A stretch of DNA of 23,704 bases. It comes from Apostichopus californicus. Its lineage: Eukaryota > Echinodermata > Holothuroidea > Aspidochirotida > Stichopodidae. Shown piece by piece: positions 20,613-23,704 of the stretch (positions within the stretch are counted from its first letter, which is position 1; the number at the start of each line of letters is the position of its first letter). The translations under genes and the position numbers were made by a program. The notes beneath the pieces were generated by a model that was not told where the DNA came from, did not search any database, and saw only the letters and a list, made by a program, of their open reading frames with translations. The stretch lies in the NCBI GenBank assembly GCA_020650975.1, contig JAIPMN010007799.1:1-23704 (forward strand). The letters run 5' to 3'.

Positions 20613-21734
20613 ATGCTTGTTAATAATGAATGGGTTATCAAAATGAGCGAATCTTTCAATTTATCCTACGAGGGTCTTTTAGCATCCTGTGACGACCAGC
20701 TTGCTTCGACAACGAGTTTACGTAACGTCTACGTCACTATATTTTGCCTGATAGTTGTGGCTGCGGTTTTAGCAAACGGTACTGTCTTATACATAATTTA
20801 CATGCGACAACTCTGGCGTGACGTGAGCGTCGTCATGATAGGGAACCTTGCGATTAGCGACATCTTTGTTTGTGTCGGTGTTCTCGTTCCGGAGATTTCA
20901 AAATGGATCGGTTATTGGGAAGGTAACATCTACACATCTCGACATGTCTGTCGAATTCATGTTGTAGCAGAGACACTTTTCCCAACGGTTACTATATTCT
21001 CATTGGTCGTGATGAGCTTCGAGAGATGTCGTATATCGCGTTCGAAGGTCTTACGAAATCGTCAGCCACATCGCAAATCTATCTGTTACTTCACACTGGC
21101 CTTGGTATGGATCTTAGCTCTTTCATCTTCCCTTCCCGTGATCAAAATTTGTCAATCCTTCCATGACCAGTTCTATTATGCGGAGGATTGGGGGAAATTT
21201 ATGAATATATTCGTCATTTTTCGTTTTATTTTGATATATTTGCTTCCCTTGTTACTCATTGCATGTTTTTATACTATCATGGCTACAACGTTGTACAAAA
21301 GCCTTAGAACTACTCGAGAATTAGCCAGTCAAATTAGGATTAATACGGCAGGGAAGCGCGCTCAAGAGAGGCGCAGACGGCTAGCAATTATGGTTTTTCT
21401 TCTAGTCGCAGTATTTGCCATAGGATGGTTGCCTTTCTACGTGTTTCGATTTCTCTTTTATAATCCGGAATTCTTCTGTTCCAATATCGTGTTAGGTCAC
21501 TTGAAGAACTTTCGCTTGATCTTTTTCTGTCTTCTGTCGTTGCTTAATCCGTGTATAGTTTACGTGGTCGGCGCCAACTTTCGCCGGTACCTGAATGATG
21601 TCTTCAGGTGTAGAGAAGACAATGGTAAAGATGGATATCCAACAAAAAAGACAACTGTCACGTGTAATTTGGGGTCACATGTCGTTGAGGAAAATGATAG
21701 TTGTATACAACAGAACGGTGACGTAGATGTTTAG
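20613..21734 (+). CDS. Rhodopsin-class G protein-coupled receptor, bombesin/endothelin-receptor-like
   Basis: A 373-residue, intronless seven-helix receptor of the plasma membrane. Helices lie roughly at 38-63, 72-93, 113-138, 156-177, 196-223, 255-281 and 298-320. Landmarks: NLS sequon at 16; N55 in helix 1; NLAISD with D83 in helix 2; C113 at the start of helix 3; ERC (137-139) in place of DRY; W166; P212 and Y220; GWLP (271-274); NPCIVY (312-317); basic RRRRLA before helix 6. The NPxxxY spacing and SFRK-like NFRRYL after it recall bombesin and endothelin receptors. The second extracellular loop is short, with C180 as the only candidate disulfide partner. An in-frame TGA at 20553-20555 supports the start; Met11 (20643) is an alternative. 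The ligand is unknown. Confidence 0.88.
   Translation: MLVNNEWVIKMSESFNLSYEGLLASCDDQLASTTSLRNVYVTIFCLIVVAAVLANGTVLYIIYMRQLWRDVSVVMIGNLAISDIFVCVGVLVPEISKWIGYWEGNIYTSRHVCRIHVVAETLFPTVTIFSLVVMSFERCRISRSKVLRNRQPHRKSICYFTLALVWILALSSSLPVIKICQSFHDQFYYAEDWGKFMNIFVIFRFILIYLLPLLLIACFYTIMATTLYKSLRTTRELASQIRINTAGKRAQERRRRLAIMVFLLVAVFAIGWLPFYVFRFLFYNPEFFCSNIVLGHLKNFRLIFFCLLSLLNPCIVYVVGANFRRYLNDVFRCREDNGKDGYPTKKTTVTCNLGSHVVEENDSCIQQNGDVDV

Positions 21735-23704
<1,970 letters not shown>

Overview
This is a 23.7 kb piece of animal nuclear DNA. Coding exons are short and split by AT-rich introns of about 0.6 to 2.1 kb with GT...AG borders. Microsatellites and minisatellites are frequent, and the proteins are metazoan enzymes and a rhodopsin-class receptor. 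The repeat texture and low GC suggest a marine invertebrate. An echinoderm or close relative is my best guess, but this is inference from general appearance, not from a diagnostic marker.

Layout, all genes on the + strand. (1) 398-4894: the last coding exons of a gamma-glutamyl hydrolase (GGH) gene whose 5' exons lie outside the window. Exons at 398-491, 1552-1689 and 3828-3952 join in phase and end in a stop. A second, diverged but open copy of the terminal exon, with its own acceptor in the same phase, lies at 4764-4894. (2) 4895-7582: intergenic DNA with small inverted-repeat elements. (3) 7583-14673: a complete galactokinase (GALK1-type) gene of seven coding exons encoding 399 residues. 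Two introns carry minisatellites at splice borders, one holds a degenerate tRNA-derived SINE head, and the last intron holds a cluster of AGGTCA half-sites. (4) 14674-20612: about 5.9 kb without a gene I can support, ending in a diverged tandem duplication and a perfect CRE just upstream of the next gene. (5) 20613-21734: an intronless class A GPCR of 373 residues with bombesin/endothelin-receptor-like features. (6) 21735-23704: intergenic DNA with a (GAT)36 microsatellite and a GC-rich patch.

The genes are not functionally linked in any obvious way. GGH trims polyglutamate from folates, GALK1 starts the Leloir pathway of galactose use, and the GPCR is a cell-surface peptide-type receptor. 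The points most worth a second look are the duplicated GGH terminal exon, the two minisatellites at galactokinase splice sites, and the atypical receptor motifs.
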